64,000 nucleotides of DNA from assembly GCF_003612015.1 (NCBI RefSeq), contig NZ_RARB01000002.1:124001-188000 (forward strand), in the 5' to 3' direction. Made by a program: the position numbers and the translations under genes. Positions 61,164 through 64,000 of this stretch are shown one piece after another; within the stretch, counting starts at the first letter, position 1, and every line of letters begins with the position of its first letter. The notes beneath the pieces are model-generated. The model was not told where the DNA came from. It saw only the letters and a program-made list of their open reading frames with translations, and made no database searches. Source of the DNA: Pantoea piersonii. Its GTDB lineage: Bacteria > Pseudomonadota > Gammaproteobacteria > Enterobacterales > Enterobacteriaceae.

Positions 61164-62732
61164 ATGCTCGACACCAACTTAAAAACCCAGCTCAAGGCCT
61201 ACCTTGAGAAATTAACCAGGCCTGTTGAGTTGATCGCCACCCTGGACGATGGCGCCAAATCAGCGGAAATTCGCGATTTGCTGGCGGATATCGCGAGCCT
61301 GTCTGAAAAAGTCAGCTTCCGCGAAGAGAACGATCGTCCGGTGCGTAAACCCTCTTTTCTGATCACCAACCCTGGCTCGCACAGCGGCCCGCGCTTTGCC
61401 GGTTCGCCAATGGGTCACGAATTTACCTCGCTGGTGCTGGCGCTGCTGCAGACCGGCGGTCATCCGTCGAAAGAGACGCAGAGCCTGCTCGACCAGGTTG
61501 CGTCGCTGGATAGCGACCTGCATTTCGAAACTTACTACTCGCTCTCATGCCACAACTGCCCTGACGTAGTACAGGCGCTGAACCTGATGGCGATTATTAA
61601 TCCGCGCGTCTCGCACACGGCGATTGACGGCGGCATGTTCCAGAATGAAATTACCGAGCGCAACGTGATGGGCGTTCCGGCAGTCTACCTGAACGGCAAA
61701 GAGTTCGGTCAGGGTCGTATGAGCCTCGCCGAAATCGTCGGTAAGGTCGACACCAACGCGGACAAACGCGCAGCGGAAGAGCTGAACAAGCGCGACGCCT
61801 ATGAAGTGCTGATCGTCGGCAGCGGCCCGGCGGGCGCGGCAGCGGCGATTTACTCAGCGCGTAAAGGTATCCGCACTGGCCTGATGGGCGAGCGTTTCGG
61901 TGGCCAGGTGCTCGACACCGTGGATATCGAAAACTATATCTCCGTACAGAAAACCGAAGGCGCTAAGCTGGCTGGTTCGCTGCGCGCCCACGTTGACGAC
62001 TACGACGTTGATGTGATCGACACCCAGAGCGCGATCAAGCTGATCCCGGCGGCGAAAGAGGGCGGCCTGCATGCGATTGAAACCGCGTCAGGCGCGGTGC
62101 TGAAATCACGCAGCATCATCATCGCCACCGGCGCGCGCTGGCGTAACATGGGCGTACCGGGCGAAGAGCAGTACCGCACCAAAGGCGTTACCTACTGCCC
62201 GCACTGCGACGGTCCGCTGTTTAAAGGCAAACGCGTTGCGGTTATCGGCGGCGGCAACTCCGGCGTTGAAGCGGCTATCGATCTGGCGGGTATCGTCGAG
62301 CACGTTACGCTGCTGGAATTTGCTGGCGAAATGCGCGCCGACCAGGTGCTGCAGAACAAACTGCGCAGCCTGAAAAACGTCGACGTGATCCTTAACGCGC
62401 AGACCACGGAAGTGAAAGGCGACGGCAGCAAAGTGACCGGTCTTGCCTATATCGATCGCAACAGCCAGACGGCGCACGATATCGCGCTGAGCGGCATCTT
62501 CGTGCAGATTGGCCTGCTGCCGAACACCACCTGGCTGGAAGGCGCGGTAGAGCGCAATAAAATGGGCGAGATCCTGATCGATGCTAAATGCGAAACCAGC
62601 CTGAAAGGCGTATTCGCGGCGGGCGACTGCACCACGGTGCCCTACAAGCAGATTATCATCGCCAGCGGCGAAGGCGCTAAAGCCTCACTGAGCGCTTTTG
62701 ACTACCTGATCCGCACCAAACCGGCTGAATAA
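61164..62732 (+). CDS. ahpF: Alkyl hydroperoxide reductase subunit AhpF
   Basis: NADH:peroxiredoxin oxidoreductase. 522 residues: a tandem thioredoxin-fold N-terminal domain with the redox pair Cys129/Cys132 ([10 protein letters not shown]), an FAD fold ([21 protein letters not shown]), a second redox pair CPHC in [17 protein letters not shown] fold [19 protein letters not shown], and the final FAD motif [26 protein letters not shown]. It restores AhpC. Confidence 0.98.
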   Translation: MLDTNLKTQLKAYLEKLTRPVELIATLDDGAKSAEIRDLLADIASLSEKVSFREENDRPVRKPSFLITNPGSHSGPRFAGSPMGHEFTSLVLALLQTGGHPSKETQSLLDQVASLDSDLHFETYYSLSCHNCPDVVQALNLMAIINPRVSHTAIDGGMFQNEITERNVMGVPAVYLNGKEFGQGRMSLAEIVGKVDTNADKRAAEELNKRDAYEVLIVGSGPAGAAAAIYSARKGIRTGLMGERFGGQVLDTVDIENYISVQKTEGAKLAGSLRAHVDDYDVDVIDTQSAIKLIPAAKEGGLHAIETASGAVLKSRSIIIATGARWRNMGVPGEEQYRTKGVTYCPHCDGPLFKGKRVAVIGGGNSGVEAAIDLAGIVEHVTLLEFAGEMRADQVLQNKLRSLKNVDVILNAQTTEVKGDGSKVTGLAYIDRNSQTAHDIALSGIFVQIGLLPNTTWLEGAVERNKMGEILIDAKCETSLKGVFAAGDCTTVPYKQIIIASGEGAKASLSAFDYLIRTKPAE

Positions 62733-62760
62733 GTTTAATTTTTTGCGATAGCCACGCAAC

Positions 62761-62793
62761 GGCCCCGTGATTTCTGTCTCGGGGCCTTTTTTT
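62761..62793. terminator. ahpCF terminator
   Basis: Stem GGCCCCG / CGGGGCC with a 12-nt loop and T7 tail, shared space with the end of the convergent AEC transporter gene. Confidence 0.9.
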
Positions 62794-63751
62794 AATAGCC
62801 CGCCATCGACATCAGCATCATCCACACCGGTGTTGTCACCGCCGCAAACAGGGTAGAAAAGAGCATGCTGGCCGCCGCGGGACCTGTCAGCACGTTAAAC
62901 TTCTGCGACATCAGGTAGACATTCACGCCCACCGCCATCGATCCCAGCAGGACCACGACCCGGCTTTCCAGCGGCGGAAGGTGCACCAGCCAGGCGATCG
63001 CCCAGATCGTCATCGGCTGTAAAATCAGCTTGAACAAACAGATGGTATAGCTTTCACGCAGACCGTCGCGCACGCGGTAGTGCGCCAGACTCATGCCGAG
63101 CGTTACCAGCGACAGCGGCGCGGCAATGGAGCCGAGCATACGCAGCGGTTCGGCGGCGATAGTTGGCAGCGGCTGTTTTAAAAAGCTCCACGCGGTGCCG
63201 CTGAGGATGCCGATAATGAGCGGATTTTTCGCCACGCTGAGCAGCGTATGACCGATGCCTTTTAGCGAGAAGCTACCCTGTTTCGCCCACTCCACGGAGA
63301 GCGTCAGCAGCGTCCAGAGGATAAGGCTGTTGAACACCAGCACCAGCGCTACCGAAGGCAGCGCCTGCGGGCCGAGCAGCACCGTCGCCACTGGAATACC
63401 CAGCATCACGTTGTTGGAGAAGATGCCACCGAGCGCGAAAACCGTACCTGCAACGCCGTCGAGCTTAAACAGACGCGCGCCCACGATACGCCCGAGGATA
63501 AAAATCAGCAGGCAGCTGCCGAAAAAGGCCAGCAGCAGCCGCACATCCACCGGCGGGCTTTTATAGAAGTCGCTCATAACGCGGAACAGCATGCAGGGCA
63601 GGGCAACGTTAAACACGAAGCGGTTCATGCCTTCGCTGATGGTTATCGGCCATTTGCCGATGCGCGTCAGGGCATAGCCAAGGAGAATCAAAATAAACAG
63701 CGGAGCGGAAAGGTAAATCTGATGGGTAAGCGTATCAAGCAAGCTGGGCAT
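62792..63751 (-). CDS. AEC (auxin efflux carrier) family transporter
   Basis: 319-residue inner-membrane protein with ten predicted helices. AEC features: LILLGYALTRIGKWPITISEGMNRFVFNVALPCMLFRVM at the start, a central GIFSNNVMLGIPVATVLLG, and SIAAPLSLVTLGMSLAHYRV. Family members carry malonate or other organic acids; the substrate here is unknown. The ATG at 63751 is chosen from homology to the helix start; another ATG at 63781 has a slightly better AGG upstream. Confidence 0.85.
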   Translation of the reverse strand: MPSLLDTLTHQIYLSAPLFILILLGYALTRIGKWPITISEGMNRFVFNVALPCMLFRVMSDFYKSPPVDVRLLLAFFGSCLLIFILGRIVGARLFKLDGVAGTVFALGGIFSNNVMLGIPVATVLLGPQALPSVALVLVFNSLILWTLLTLSVEWAKQGSFSLKGIGHTLLSVAKNPLIIGILSGTAWSFLKQPLPTIAAEPLRMLGSIAAPLSLVTLGMSLAHYRVRDGLRESYTICLFKLILQPMTIWAIAWLVHLPPLESRVVVLLGSMAVGVNVYLMSQKFNVLTGPAAASMLFSTLFAAVTTPVWMMLMSMAGY

Positions 63752-63827
63752 GGCACGTCTGTTTTCTGCATCGGGTAACATCAGCCTAACATGACGTTGC
63801 CAAAAGCGTCACCTTGCAACAGGCTCT

Positions 63828-64000
63828 TTAACCCAGCCAGCGTCGCGCCTGCGCATCGCTGATATCACGGTAATAGATGCGATGAATAATTTCATCGCAA
63901 TGTCGACAGCGGGCGGAAATAAAAGTAGAGAAAAAGGATCGGCCGTTGGGCGCAACGGCGTAAGCGCGAGAAATATGAATATCCTGCCAGCGGTGGCAAT
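63828..64000 (-). CDS. C-terminal part of an unidentified protein, cut by the window end
   Basis: A minus-strand frame runs in from the right edge and ends at 63828 with WQDIHISRAYAVAPNGRSFF, then STFISARCRHCDEIIHRIYY and RDISDAQARRWLG. The CRHC pair may be part of a metal-binding site. It is the final 57 codons; the family is not recognised. Confidence 0.6.
   Translation of the reverse strand, partial: CHRWQDIHISRAYAVAPNGRSFFSTFISARCRHCDEIIHRIYYRDISDAQARRWLG

Overview
The window is chromosomal DNA of a gamma-proteobacterium of the order Enterobacterales, most likely an Erwiniaceae member (Pantoea/Mixta/Erwinia type). Backbone GC is high, almost every gene has a close Escherichia coli counterpart in E. 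coli order (the ompC to metG stretch of that map), and several segments that E. coli carries between these genes are missing or replaced. I infer the family from this pattern; no rRNA or other marker here proves it.

Layout. 1-6190: the end of an OmpC-type porin, a TetR regulator with a divergent DUF1348 gene and twin operators, two candidate small proteins, then apbE, alkB and yojI. 6290-7630: an EntD-type phosphopantetheinyl transferase, a 71-residue unknown and a 25-codon candidate gene. 7990-9280: a low-GC three-gene operon (STM2901-like, DUF1493, orphan Hcp) beside the proL tRNA gene; this is the clearest accessory region. 9818-18190: proL, yejM, yejL, yejK, rplY, radD, rsuA, bcr, yejG. 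18178-25333: the yejABEF peptide/microcin C importer and a CSS-EAL phosphodiesterase. 25560-29455: mepS, lpxT, yeiR, yeiP, yeiW. 29629-33550: the Cra-controlled fruBKA fructose PTS operon. 33598-37518: nfo, a DUF1232 gene, yeiE, lysP. 37676-39586: a Fur-boxed FecCD permease plus ATPase where E. coli has cirA. 39638-43849: formaldehyde detoxification (frmB, frmA) and a divergent LysR/MFS pair. 43975-51215: folE, yeiB, galS and mglBAC with matched CRP and Gal operators. 51405-56197: sanA, maeA, cdd, yohK, yohJ. 56543-64000: metG, mrp, a GNAT gene, ahpCF, an AEC-family transporter and the end of one more gene.

How the genes work together. Sugar uptake dominates the regulated part: fructose (fruBKA, two Cra boxes) and galactose/methylgalactoside (mglBAC with galS, CRP plus Gal operators). 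Envelope maintenance genes cluster around yejM, mepS, lpxT and sanA. Stress defence is carried by ahpCF (OxyR-like sites), nfo, alkB, radD and frmA/frmB. Iron appears as a Fur-controlled permease/ATPase pair without its binding protein.

No CRISPR array, intact insertion sequence, prophage or rRNA was seen. The most unusual items are the Hcp/DUF1493/STM2901 operon next to proL, several tiny genes with strong ribosome binding sites, and intergenic elements sharing the core AGCAAAGCGTCC.
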